NCBI RefSeq assembly: GCF_003386095.1
Contig: NZ_QREG01000018.1
Coordinates: 1 to 64,000, forward strand
From: Marinoscillum furvescens DSM 4134
GTDB taxonomy: Bacteria > Bacteroidota > Bacteroidia > Cytophagales > Cyclobacteriaceae
Length of the DNA stretch: 64,000 bases
Direction of reading: 5' to 3'
The position numbers and the translations under genes are program-made. The notes under the pieces are model-generated. The model was not told the origin of the DNA. It searched no databases and saw only the letters and a program-made list of their open reading frames with translations. Shown here one piece after another: positions 7,966 to 16,640 of this stretch (within the stretch, counting starts at the first letter, position 1; every line of letters begins with the position of its first letter).

Positions 7966-8637
7966 ATGAAAATCAGCTTATCAATCGGAATGTGTTTATT
8001 GTTGATTCTGCCATCACTCATGGCACAACAGCGCCTCCAGGGCAAAGTAATGGCGTTTAAGGGCTTTGGTCTGAAAGGTGTGGAAGTGAAAGCCAAACGA
8101 AGCGGGCAAACCGCTCTTACGGACTCACTTGGAAACTTTGAGCTTACTGTGAAAAAATCTGACTTGCTCAAGGTAAAAGCTAAAGGCTTCAAGCCAATGC
8201 AGCAAAAATACCACGGTCATGGCGATGTGGCCTTCAACCTGATTTACATGGACAATACCTGGGCGTATGATCAGGTGGTAAGCAATGGGTACATGTCCAA
8301 AGATGATCTGGATTATTGCATCGAGCATCTGCTTACCGAGAACAATAACTTCGATCGGATGGCGGATATCTTTCAGGTTATTCAGTCGGTATATCCTCAG
8401 GCCAAAGTGGCCGAACTTCGTGGGCAGCAGCGTATTTTTCTCAACTCACGAGGCGCCCAGAGTATCATTGCTGATGCTGATGCACTCGTAGTTGTAGACG
8501 GGGTGGTTACGCAGAATTTCGCAGGTATACAGCCCAGTAAAGTAGCAGATGTAAAAGTGCTCTTAGGAAATGAAGCGTCATTTTATGGGACCCGAGGTGG
8601 AAATGGAGTGATAGAAATAACACTAAAACAAGACTAA
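7966..8637 (+). CDS. Orphan carboxypeptidase-regulatory/TonB-plug protein without barrel
   Basis: 223 residues. Signal peptide about 1-20; a carboxypeptidase-D-regulatory-like fold at about 22-100 (GLKGVEVKAKRSGQTALTDS); then a plug-like C-terminus at about 120-220 with ALVVVDGVV, ASFYGTRGGNGVIEITLK. The last motif is the counterpart of ASAAIYGVRASNGVILITTK in the SusC of this locus. No beta-barrel follows: the protein stops at a TAA next to a strong terminator, so it is not simply truncated by the reading frame. It could be a degenerate SusC start or a free-standing plug-type protein acting in the periplasm or at the outer membrane. Confidence 0.75.
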   Translation: MKISLSIGMCLLLILPSLMAQQRLQGKVMAFKGFGLKGVEVKAKRSGQTALTDSLGNFELTVKKSDLLKVKAKGFKPMQQKYHGHGDVAFNLIYMDNTWAYDQVVSNGYMSKDDLDYCIEHLLTENNNFDRMADIFQVIQSVYPQAKVAELRGQQRIFLNSRGAQSIIADADALVVVDGVVTQNFAGIQPSKVADVKVLLGNEASFYGTRGGNGVIEITLKQD

Positions 8638-8643
8638 AAAAAA

Positions 8644-8669
8644 GTCCCCGACATCTAGATGCCGGGGAC
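8644..8669. terminator. Bidirectional terminator
   Basis: GTCCCCG and CGGGGAC close a stem whose centre (CATCTAGATG) is itself palindromic. It is preceded by an A-run on the plus strand and lies between two converging genes. Confidence 0.85.
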
Positions 8670-8697
8670 CGTAGGTTAGGTGTATATTTCAGCTTGC

Positions 8698-11600
8698 CTA
8701 TTTGGTGATGATGAGCTTGCTGCTTACCTGCTGTTGTCCTTGGCGCAAACGCACCTGATACAGTCCTGTAGGCCATCCATCGGTTTTGATTATGGCCTCT
8801 TTTACAAAATTCTGTGTTAGAATTGTTTTACCACTGATATCGGTTATGGTGAGCTCCCATGCTTCCTGATTGTTCATTTGTATAGTGATTGGCTCGCTCT
8901 TAGCAGGCGATGGGAAGATCAAAAGCTCTGCAGCGGTCTCTACACCAAGGGTGGGCGTGGGTTCAGTAACTTCGATTTCACCAGCTACTACATCCAGCTC
9001 CGCTATTGCTGTAAATGGTTTCTCTGGAATGTTTTGGGTTTCTGAAAGTGCAACCAGACGCAAATACCGACCTGGTGTCACTTCATCCAGAGTGATGACA
9101 TGACTCAATTTGTAGTTGGTAGCCAGTTCTTCGGGCCATTCCAGTTCTCCTTTGGCCACCGGATCTCCCCAGCTACTTGTGCTTCCACTTACATAGATCT
9201 CGTATTCGCCAATCGCACCATTTGGTCCCCATTCATCCTGTCGGTGCATGTAGTGCACTTCTTCCACGTTGATCGTATCTCCAAAATCGATCTGAATTTC
9301 ATGGGGAAACCCTGGCTGGGCGTCCTTCCATTCCGTATGCCAAAAGGTGCTAGGATCACCGTCGATAGCTGCATCCCTGTTGCCAGGAGTGGCTTCACTA
9401 TCCACGTAGATTACCTGCCAGGTAGACTTAGGTTCGAAACGATAGGCCTGGGTGCCAATCATCAGTGTGCCAAATTTGCGGGTGTCCGTATTAGCTGTAT
9501 TGTTTTTGGTGTCATTGGCCCATGCCAGGCTGTTTTCGAGTCCGCTTCCATCATTGTCATTCACCTGTATTTCAAATCCGAGCTCTTGCCCTGTACTTAC
9601 CTCACCAATGATACTCATCGGGATTTTTGCTTCTAGTAGGTAGCCATCAGCAGTGGCTTTGGTAGTATAAGCAAAATCTGTATTGGTGTCAGTGGTCCAG
9701 TTTTCGGATCCACTTTTCGGGTTTCCAGTAATGCCGTAAGGCAATCTGATCTGGATAGCATCAGTGCCGTACGCACCTTGTTCGCCGTGCTCATTGTCCG
9801 GGTTAAAATACAACTCTACATTGTCTGAGGTGGCATAGCCGTCCGCAGAGGTGGCTGTCGTTAGCTGGTCATCTTTTACAGCTGCCATGAAGTATAGCAT
9901 GTCTTCGTGCATGGTCATCTTATACTTCAAAGAGAGGTCCGATTCGTCAGGCAGGTCTTTACCTGCGCTTTCAAACGTGCCATAAGCCTCTTCAATGAAT
10001 TTCCATTCTTCATCTTCTTCTCCATCGATCTCAAAAGCTGCGTCAAAAGCTTTAAGTTCATAGGATTTGGGTGAGGCCCAAATTTTGGCTTGTCCACTGG
10101 ACCCGCAGGATGAGGAGGAGGCTTTGGTGTTGTCATTTGTAGCGATCGTCCCTTTGCCCGGTAGGTACAGTGCAAACCGATCAATCGGGTGACCATGAGA
10201 GCGACCTGCTATTTTTAAAGTGTAGGTTCCTGCATTGTTGAAGGTAGCATAAACGTTCATGCCATTTACGCCGTGGTGCTCCCCAAAGCAGTTCCACGAC
10301 CATTTGTTAAGGTCTTGGATCCATACCTTGATGAAATCGCCTTTTGCAAAGGTATGTTCTGTGCTGCCCTTAGTTCCATAAAACCGGTCCGCTTCTATAC
10401 TCAGCCAGCTGTCGTTTTCCTCATCAAATTTTACAGCACCCGGTCCATTTCTTGACCTCCACTTAAACTGATAAGTTCCCGGTGTATTGATCTTGATCTG
10501 GTACTCGGTGATACTTTCTTGTGGCACTGCTCCGTAGCTGTTGGAGCCAGTATATTGGAGGTGGCCCGTGCCCAGTGCCGGCTCAGTATAGCTGTCTTTT
10601 ACTACATATCCTGTGCCTATAGATACTGCATCTTCGGCTTCTACTACCACGTATCCGTCCTTTTCTTCAAAGATACCTGCCGTGCAGGCAGTAGGTGTGA
10701 TGTCTAGCTTGAGCCATCTGGCGCGGCTCCATTCCTTTCCGTCAGCAGAGGCAGTAGCGCCTACCACCTTGATTTCATCTCCATTGGCAAGTGATACATT
10801 TTCCATCACCAGGTTGAAATGATCCCCCATTTCCCAGTTTTGAGTACTTAGAGGAATGTTGTAAGCCCCTACTTCTACATCATTCACTAAAATTTGGAAT
10901 GCTGCTTCACCGTCACTTTCGCCTACGCCATGAAACGTAAGGTTGTAGGAACAGGATTCTCCCTCAAAGGTGGTAGTGGCTGTAGCTGAAACGGGCTTTT
11001 GGTTTGCTTCGTCAGGTTGTATGGCTAGCAGGTCAGTGCCGGTATAGTTGTCTACATAAAAGCCTCCTTTTTCAAAGTCTGTAGATAATATACTGGTAGC
11101 GGATCCACATCCTGCACTTTGGGTGATGCTTACTTGCTGAGTAGCTCGTGCAAATCCGTCTTTGTCATCATAAATAATGAGCTCTACTGTGAAATTGCCT
11201 GCAGTCTCAAAGGTGTGAGACACTTCTTTGCCAGTAGCCGTTATACCATCACCAAAATCCCATTCATAAGCACTGATGGTGCCATCTGAATCTGACGATG
11301 TGCTGGCATCAAAGGTAAGCTCTACAGGAGCTTCTCCAGTGGTAGCTGAAGCCGTGAAAGCTGCTGTGGGCGCTACATTGTCTCCACTTGTAGCACGGGT
11401 GATGAGTATAGCCCAGTCCTGGTTCTCGTCTGAGGGAGGGGTGCCTAGTGAGTGTGTGCCGGTTTCTGTGAGTTGCGTTACACTTCCAGTCTGTAGTTCA
11501 CCCCCGTTTCTTGGGTCAAACCAGGCTATGTCATAGGTGCCTTTTATAGCTATGGTAAGGTCTGCAGACCCTCCTTCAGGAAGATACACCAGATAGGTGT

Positions 11601-13545
11601 TGCCTGGGTCGGTCAGGCACCAACCTTTGCTGACCAGTTCGTCAGCGGGTGCCATTTGGTTTACAGGCAGGTCGTCGAAGAAATCGATGGCGATACCCAC
11701 ATATTTCCAGCTAATGGAGCGGCTTCTGAAATCCTGACAGGTAAGGTCTGAATGCGGTAGGTTGTACCCAAAGTAATATTCTACGCCGGCACCACCAGCC
11801 ATGAGGTTGCCCCACAGGGTTTGCTTTCGGATGGCATCCAGTGATGGAGAGCCGGTGTAAGTGTCGTCAGGTACTCCGGTATTGGCGCCTCCCTGTTCAT
11901 CATTGGCGACTACCCAGGGCTTGCCAGCGGCAGCAGATCTTTTTCTCCACTTTAATGTGTTTTCGTGCACTTTATTCCAGCCTGTTTGGATAGAAGCTCC
12001 AGTAAGCTCGGAGGCGTCACCCAGAAGTGAGGGGTATACCGCATCGTGTTGGTTGGGATAGGTATGGATTACGATATGATTTTGATAGGGGTCATGACTT
12101 GCAAAATAGGCAGCCATGTCTTTGCGCTGCTGTGCGGTCTGGGTGTTTTCCTCCCCCAGGTTCCAGTTGAGGGCGAGGTGATGTGCAAAACGCGCAATGA
12201 GCTCACGATAGTAGAGTTTACGGGTAGTGCCTACATCGCCTCCATCGAGAAGGTGATCGTTTTCTGTTTCCTGAGTCTTGAAGTGCAGGTACATGCCCAG
12301 CTTGTCGGCATGCTCAAAAAGGATTTCCCATTGGTCCAGTTTGGAGCAGTCAAAGTGTTTGAAGTCACTTGACGACACGTAAGGAAAAACATTCTTGTCA
12401 TCACCTCCGATGTTCATCGTGAGAAAAGAGAAAACATTGAGCCCCTCATCTGCCAGATAGTTTACGGCTCCTATGATTTCCGTGCCTTTACCGTCTTGCC
12501 AGCTTGGATCGCCGGTATTCCAGTCGTTGGCATGGGCGCTCCAGCTTTTCAGGCGGTTGCCCTGATTAGGGGTGTTGTCAAAATCCTCATAGGCCAGCAA
12601 GTTTTCCGGAGCATCCGATCCTCCTTTGATAAAGTACTCTTTGCTGTCTGCAAATTGTAAGTAATGGCCTCCTACATATTGCAGCCTTCCTTTGGCTCTG
12701 AAGTCTCTTCCGCTTTTGTCGCTCTCAGTTACGGTAAAAGTCCCCGTTTTCCCATCCATGGGGCTAATGGCCTCACCTGGAGCTGCTGCATCACTGATGG
12801 CTACTGCAGACCCAAACCGGAAAGATGCCGTGTAGGTCCATTCACCTGTTTGGTTTGGTGCAAAATGTACGCGCCATACGTTGCCAGAATCCAGGCTGGT
12901 CTCCGCAGCATTGCCATCTGCTGCAAAAAACCCGGGGATGGTAAAAGAAGATTCACCATTGGTGAATGTCACTTGCAACCGGAAGTCCAAAAATGGATTT
13001 GGTGCATTGTCAGTTTCCTTATAGGCCGGACCATCAAAATCGAGTGTGATTTTGTGCCATTTTTTAAGCTCTCCAGAAATGGTCACTTCTCCTGTGCCTG
13101 TTTCGGTGGGTTTTACCAGGTCCTCTTGTGTTTCAGTGACTGTAAAGTTTACCTCCAGAGCGGACAGTTCAGTGCCTCCGGCGTTGCCTTCCGAATACGC
13201 CGTTACTTTGAGTGTGTGGTCTCCTACACTCGGTGTCCACACACGATAGTCTCCATTGTCATCACCAGCCAGGGCGTAAGGTGCTACTCCTTCTGTACGA
13301 AACACCTGTCCGTCAAGCACAAACTGCACACTGCCTATTGTGCCTTCGGTGTTGGCTCGTACGTTCAATGATTGCCCTGTAGTAGCAAGGTCAATGGTGT
13401 AGTCGTTGGTCAGTTCACCAATGGCTTCATCGGTGGTTGCATTCATTAGCGTGAGGCTACTGATGGATTGTGCCTCACCAATGGTTGGTAGGATCAGAAA
13501 TGCAAGAAACAAGCATTTCCATAGCCCGGTTTTTAAGTTTTTCAT
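8698..13545 (-). CDS. Multidomain DUF5060-type candidate glycoside hydrolase, T9SS
   Basis: 1615 residues. Signal peptide 1-25; Ig-like N-domain about 30-137; DUF5060-like beta-sandwich about 155-275; a TIM-barrel-like region about 285-640; a small beta domain to about 740 (YDIAWFDPRNGGEL), as in apiosidase/collagen-binding DUF4038-type proteins; PKD about 745-830; two carbohydrate-binding-like modules; a CBM9-like module (KAFDAAFEIDGEEDEEW); an F5/8-C (CBM32-like) module; and a T9SS domain (LLIFPSPAKSEP). Possible clan GH-A acids are Glu465/466 in NWNLGEE and Glu550 in VVANDEQGG. The substrate is not known; the context points to a sulfated galactan. The gene stands alone, with an operator-like palindrome at 13711 and a terminator at 8644. 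Confidence 0.8.
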   Translation of the reverse strand: MKNLKTGLWKCLFLAFLILPTIGEAQSISSLTLMNATTDEAIGELTNDYTIDLATTGQSLNVRANTEGTIGSVQFVLDGQVFRTEGVAPYALAGDDNGDYRVWTPSVGDHTLKVTAYSEGNAGGTELSALEVNFTVTETQEDLVKPTETGTGEVTISGELKKWHKITLDFDGPAYKETDNAPNPFLDFRLQVTFTNGESSFTIPGFFAADGNAAETSLDSGNVWRVHFAPNQTGEWTYTASFRFGSAVAISDAAAPGEAISPMDGKTGTFTVTESDKSGRDFRAKGRLQYVGGHYLQFADSKEYFIKGGSDAPENLLAYEDFDNTPNQGNRLKSWSAHANDWNTGDPSWQDGKGTEIIGAVNYLADEGLNVFSFLTMNIGGDDKNVFPYVSSSDFKHFDCSKLDQWEILFEHADKLGMYLHFKTQETENDHLLDGGDVGTTRKLYYRELIARFAHHLALNWNLGEENTQTAQQRKDMAAYFASHDPYQNHIVIHTYPNQHDAVYPSLLGDASELTGASIQTGWNKVHENTLKWRKRSAAAGKPWVVANDEQGGANTGVPDDTYTGSPSLDAIRKQTLWGNLMAGGAGVEYYFGYNLPHSDLTCQDFRSRSISWKYVGIAIDFFDDLPVNQMAPADELVSKGWCLTDPGNTYLVYLPEGGSADLTIAIKGTYDIAWFDPRNGGELQTGSVTQLTETGTHSLGTPPSDENQDWAILITRATSGDNVAPTAAFTASATTGEAPVELTFDASTSSDSDGTISAYEWDFGDGITATGKEVSHTFETAGNFTVELIIYDDKDGFARATQQVSITQSAGCGSATSILSTDFEKGGFYVDNYTGTDLLAIQPDEANQKPVSATATTTFEGESCSYNLTFHGVGESDGEAAFQILVNDVEVGAYNIPLSTQNWEMGDHFNLVMENVSLANGDEIKVVGATASADGKEWSRARWLKLDITPTACTAGIFEEKDGYVVVEAEDAVSIGTGYVVKDSYTEPALGTGHLQYTGSNSYGAVPQESITEYQIKINTPGTYQFKWRSRNGPGAVKFDEENDSWLSIEADRFYGTKGSTEHTFAKGDFIKVWIQDLNKWSWNCFGEHHGVNGMNVYATFNNAGTYTLKIAGRSHGHPIDRFALYLPGKGTIATNDNTKASSSSCGSSGQAKIWASPKSYELKAFDAAFEIDGEEDEEWKFIEEAYGTFESAGKDLPDESDLSLKYKMTMHEDMLYFMAAVKDDQLTTATSADGYATSDNVELYFNPDNEHGEQGAYGTDAIQIRLPYGITGNPKSGSENWTTDTNTDFAYTTKATADGYLLEAKIPMSIIGEVSTGQELGFEIQVNDNDGSGLENSLAWANDTKNNTANTDTRKFGTLMIGTQAYRFEPKSTWQVIYVDSEATPGNRDAAIDGDPSTFWHTEWKDAQPGFPHEIQIDFGDTINVEEVHYMHRQDEWGPNGAIGEYEIYVSGSTSSWGDPVAKGELEWPEELATNYKLSHVITLDEVTPGRYLRLVALSETQNIPEKPFTAIAELDVVAGEIEVTEPTPTLGVETAAELLIFPSPAKSEPITIQMNNQEAWELTITDISGKTILTQNFVKEAIIKTDGWPTGLYQVRLRQGQQQVSSKLIITK

Positions 13546-13710
13546 TCGAAGTGTGTTTGTGTAATGAGCCTTACTTTGCCGCTAAGGCGGAGTGTCGACT
13601 CATTACGAGTTAGGTATAAATTGTATCGACTTCAATGAGTCCATGCACCGGGGGGGAAGTGCTTTTTTATGATAATAACTAAGCTAAAGTATAAAGCTGC
13701 AAATTGGTTG

Positions 13711-13722
13711 CGCAAACGTTTG
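13711..13722. promoter_or_regulatory. LacI-type operator-like palindrome
   Basis: CGCAAACGTTTG contains the perfect palindrome CAAACGTTTG. It lies 166 bp upstream of the DUF5060 gene start and after the preceding operon's terminator. It is the most symmetrical member of the recurrent motif. Confidence 0.6.
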
Positions 13723-13743
13723 ATGTCATGCTATAGAAAAAAG

Positions 13744-13773
13744 AAATCCCGACCTGGAGTCAGGTCGGGATTT
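13744..13773 (-). terminator. Terminator after the PID-CTERM gene
   Basis: AAATCCCGACCTG and CAGGTCGGGATTT form a 13-bp stem with a GAGT loop, 25 bp past the PID-CTERM stop on the minus strand. Confidence 0.9.
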
Positions 13774-13797
13774 GGTGTTGAAATATAAAGAGGTGCT

Positions 13798-13971
13798 TTA
13801 ATGGCCTTTACGATGGTCACGCAGCTTTTTGATGCCGTAGATACCTCCAGCAGCAAGTAGCGCGGTAAGTCCTCCGTCTATAGGGGTAGCTGGAGGAGCT
13901 CCCTGTGCTAAGACAGGAGCCACGGCCATGAATACTAAACCCAGTGTTAAGAGTGTTTTATTGCTTGTCAT
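13798..13971 (-). CDS. PID-CTERM small sorting-signal protein
   Basis: A 57-residue product. A signal-like hydrophobic N-terminus (LLTLGLVFMAVAPVLAQ) is followed directly by GAPPATPIDGGLTALLAAGG, then IYGIKKLRDHRK. This is the PID-CTERM pattern of Bacteroidota: a P-I-D-G-G motif, a short hydrophobic helix and a basic tail. It is presumed to be recognised by a membrane sorting protease, but the protein has almost nothing besides the two signals. It begins 22 bp after the stop of the 819-residue surface protein and is followed by a strong terminator, so it is the last gene of a two-gene unit. Confidence 0.85.
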   Translation of the reverse strand: MTSNKTLLTLGLVFMAVAPVLAQGAPPATPIDGGLTALLAAGGIYGIKKLRDHRKGH

Positions 13972-13993
13972 AATTTTTAGTCTTTAGGTGGTT

Positions 13994-16453
13994 TTAGAAA
14001 ATAAACTTGCGAGTAAACTGCCCTTTGGAGGTCACGATTTTCACTATGGTGATACCCTTGCTGTGGAGTGGGATATCCAGGTGACGAGTAGTACCTGTGA
14101 TGCCTTCTTCGTGTGTGATCAGCTGTCCGGACAGGTCATAAGCGGCAAATTCACTTACTTCCAGTGCTTCCTGAAAATCTACTGACAGTGTACCGTTTAG
14201 GTATCTGTACAGCGGTTCTGCTGAAGCTAATTCGCTGCTGAGCACATTGGCCAGGCCGTAGGTCAGTGTGAATCGGTTTTGGTCCGATCCGGCCTTACTT
14301 CTAAACTCAATTTCGGTTGTTTCTGTAAGGTTGTGAGTCAAACCAGTGATTGCATCATGTAGGAGAAGCGTCATCTCTGAGTTTGAGAGCTTCAGCTCAT
14401 TCACCGTGATTTTAAGTGATTCTTCAGATTTTAGATCATAGGCCAATGTAGCTTTAGACCCTTGTGCTAACTCTATACCTTGAATAGCAAATTTACGATC
14501 ATCTATAAGGCTGTAAAACTGCAAATTGTCATTGCCATGCAGTTTCGGGGCATCGTATTCTGGGTCGATGCCAGCTGTAGCATCTTCCAGTAAGCCTATA
14601 AATAATTCATTTTGGAGCTTGCCGTCTACGGTCTGTAGTGAGAGTTTTACACCATCTACTCGATCCTGTGCAGTGCGAAAATAGGTAGCATCAGAGTTAT
14701 TGCCAGTTACGCGCATTGACTCGGTAAACTTCACTGAAGTATTGTCAGAAAGTACCTGGACAAAGAAGCCCTGCATGCTCCCGATATATCCTTCAAAGCT
14801 TTTGTTTTTACCATTGACAGTAGCAATCGCATTTACAGTAAGGTAATCCGAATTGGAGCCTCTTCCGAGATGCGAACCCCCATCATCCCAAATCGCCACG
14901 GATTGGGTGATGTGAGCGTTGGTGTCTAAAAACGCTTCAATATTGATCGCCGATAGGTATGGGTTGCTCAAAAGGTTCCATCCATAGTTGCTTGCATCTG
15001 AAGATGCTGATGGGGTATGTGATAGACCCGAAACTTCAATAGTGCCTACATTTGGTATACCTGTAAATGTTAGGTTTTGTACGCCTGCTGCGGCGTAGCC
15101 TATTCCAGCATCTAGTGTTGTGACGTTGCCATTTGCACTTTGATCTATCCATCTTGACAGTCCCGCATCTGTATCAAAGTTTACCGATTCGTCATAACTG
15201 TACACATACATGCCCAGGTCTTTAGTGGAATCAGTCTCACTATAAACTGGCGAACCAACAAAACTGTATTGTCCATTACTGTGTGAAGTAGTACGATGAG
15301 CTACGACTGTGTGAAGGCTATCACTGAACCCAGCATAGGTAATCAACGAGGCTCCAGATTCTACAATGATTTTGTCATTAGTTTCTTCTTTCAATACTTT
15401 AAAATCATCGAAATAGAATGTTCCTAGTTCGTTGGGAACCCTGATGTCCATAACATAATTGCCTGTTTTTGAGATTTCAACTCCGGTTAGGCTATATTTT
15501 GTCCACGAATCATTGTTGACATTGAAGCCACTTACTCCTGATGCAGGCCAACCACTCCTGAAGTACACATTTGTCCATGCGCTATTAGATGCTGTTCCAC
15601 TCGATTTGGCATAAAATTCAATTCGGTATGTGCCCAATTCATTTAATGCAAACTGGTACTCAATGGCCTCTTTGTTGTTTTGAGCGTTAGTTGCAGTCCG
15701 TTCTACGGAAACACTTTTCGATCCTGAATAAGCAACGGTCGACGAGATTCCTGTAGTAATATAAGTGGTATTGCCTGTATTGGAGAGTACATCAGCTGCA
15801 GTTGAAGCTGACTCAACATCTTCTGCAGCCACAGAGATGAGTGCGGCTTGTGTTTCCAATGAACCATCTACTTCCAGTGTAGTGCCAGATGATACCGTTA
15901 CAGTATTGCTGCTTGTTACCATGCCACTGGTTTTGAGTGAGCTGGTAAATGTATAGTCATCCTGAATGTCTAGAAAGCTGTTTTCGGTAGGAGTGATGTC
16001 CCAACTTCCCGCACTATATGTGCTGCGTTCACATGCGTCAAATACAAATCGGTATGTAGCATCAGATGCCGGAACTACTATCTTTCTATAGCTTGGTTGG
16101 CCGGAGTTCGTAAATGCTGTGCAGTTGGTGCATGTGTTAGGAACGTTTTCCTCCCTTACTGTTTGTGATCCTGTCCAATATTTGGTGCTGAATGAGAAAA
16201 CATCATTGACTACCCAGGACTCGGTACCATCTATGGTGAAAGTGTATGAGTGAATTCCGTTGCCAAGGTCGGTCATGTAGGTTGCTGTTGGGTTTCCCCA
16301 TCCGTTAAATTCACCATAGATCTGGACATTGTTACCACCCAGGTCTGTTTGTTGGCTGAGATCCATTTCTATGGTCACGTTGACTTGGGCTATGCCTGAA
16401 TGCCCCCAGAAACCGAAGACAGCTATTAAGGTTAGGTAAAGAATTCTTTTCAT
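13994..16453 (-). CDS. Large T9SS-exported surface protein with binding-type modules
   Basis: 819 residues. Signal peptide 1-22; residues about 24-75 resemble a starch-binding-type beta-sandwich (VQIYGEFNGWGNP); a jelly-roll, CBM-like module about 220-370 (AIEYQFALNELGTYRIEFYAK ... FYFDDFKVLKEE). The middle part WNLLSNPYLSAINIEAF is a pattern common in long Bacteroidota surface proteins. The C-terminus (about 735-819) looks like a T9SS sorting domain. No catalytic motif was recognised. It probably binds polysaccharide or attaches the cell. An operator-like site sits 88 bp upstream, and the PID-CTERM gene follows at 22 bp. Confidence 0.75.
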   Translation of the reverse strand: MKRILYLTLIAVFGFWGHSGIAQVNVTIEMDLSQQTDLGGNNVQIYGEFNGWGNPTATYMTDLGNGIHSYTFTIDGTESWVVNDVFSFSTKYWTGSQTVREENVPNTCTNCTAFTNSGQPSYRKIVVPASDATYRFVFDACERSTYSAGSWDITPTENSFLDIQDDYTFTSSLKTSGMVTSSNTVTVSSGTTLEVDGSLETQAALISVAAEDVESASTAADVLSNTGNTTYITTGISSTVAYSGSKSVSVERTATNAQNNKEAIEYQFALNELGTYRIEFYAKSSGTASNSAWTNVYFRSGWPASGVSGFNVNNDSWTKYSLTGVEISKTGNYVMDIRVPNELGTFYFDDFKVLKEETNDKIIVESGASLITYAGFSDSLHTVVAHRTTSHSNGQYSFVGSPVYSETDSTKDLGMYVYSYDESVNFDTDAGLSRWIDQSANGNVTTLDAGIGYAAAGVQNLTFTGIPNVGTIEVSGLSHTPSASSDASNYGWNLLSNPYLSAINIEAFLDTNAHITQSVAIWDDGGSHLGRGSNSDYLTVNAIATVNGKNKSFEGYIGSMQGFFVQVLSDNTSVKFTESMRVTGNNSDATYFRTAQDRVDGVKLSLQTVDGKLQNELFIGLLEDATAGIDPEYDAPKLHGNDNLQFYSLIDDRKFAIQGIELAQGSKATLAYDLKSEESLKITVNELKLSNSEMTLLLHDAITGLTHNLTETTEIEFRSKAGSDQNRFTLTYGLANVLSSELASAEPLYRYLNGTLSVDFQEALEVSEFAAYDLSGQLITHEEGITGTTRHLDIPLHSKGITIVKIVTSKGQFTRKFIF

Positions 16454-16540
16454 AAGATTTAGTTTTGTAGTACATCATTTATCTGCTGTACGGTGTACAG
16501 CCAATAGATGAAAGTAGCTAGAATACGGAGACTTAATGTG

Positions 16541-16554
16541 CGCAAAGGTTTTCC
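16541..16554. promoter_or_regulatory. Operator-like site upstream of the 819-residue protein
   Basis: CGCAAAGGTTTTCC on the plus strand, 88 bp upstream of the start at 16453. It is a member of the recurrent CGCAAA(C/G)GTTT motif. Confidence 0.5.
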
Positions 16555-16580
16555 CTGTTAAATACTATCTTGTATTAAAC

Positions 16581-16615
16581 AAAAACCCCTCACAACGGCA
16601 GTTGGAGGGGTTTTT
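16581..16615 (-). terminator. Terminator after the sulfatase gene
   Basis: AAAAACCCCTC and GAGGGGTTTTT form an 11-bp stem with a T-run, 25 bp beyond the sulfatase stop on the minus strand. Confidence 0.85.
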
Positions 16616-16640
16616 CAGGTTGGTTGGTCAGAGGTTTGTC

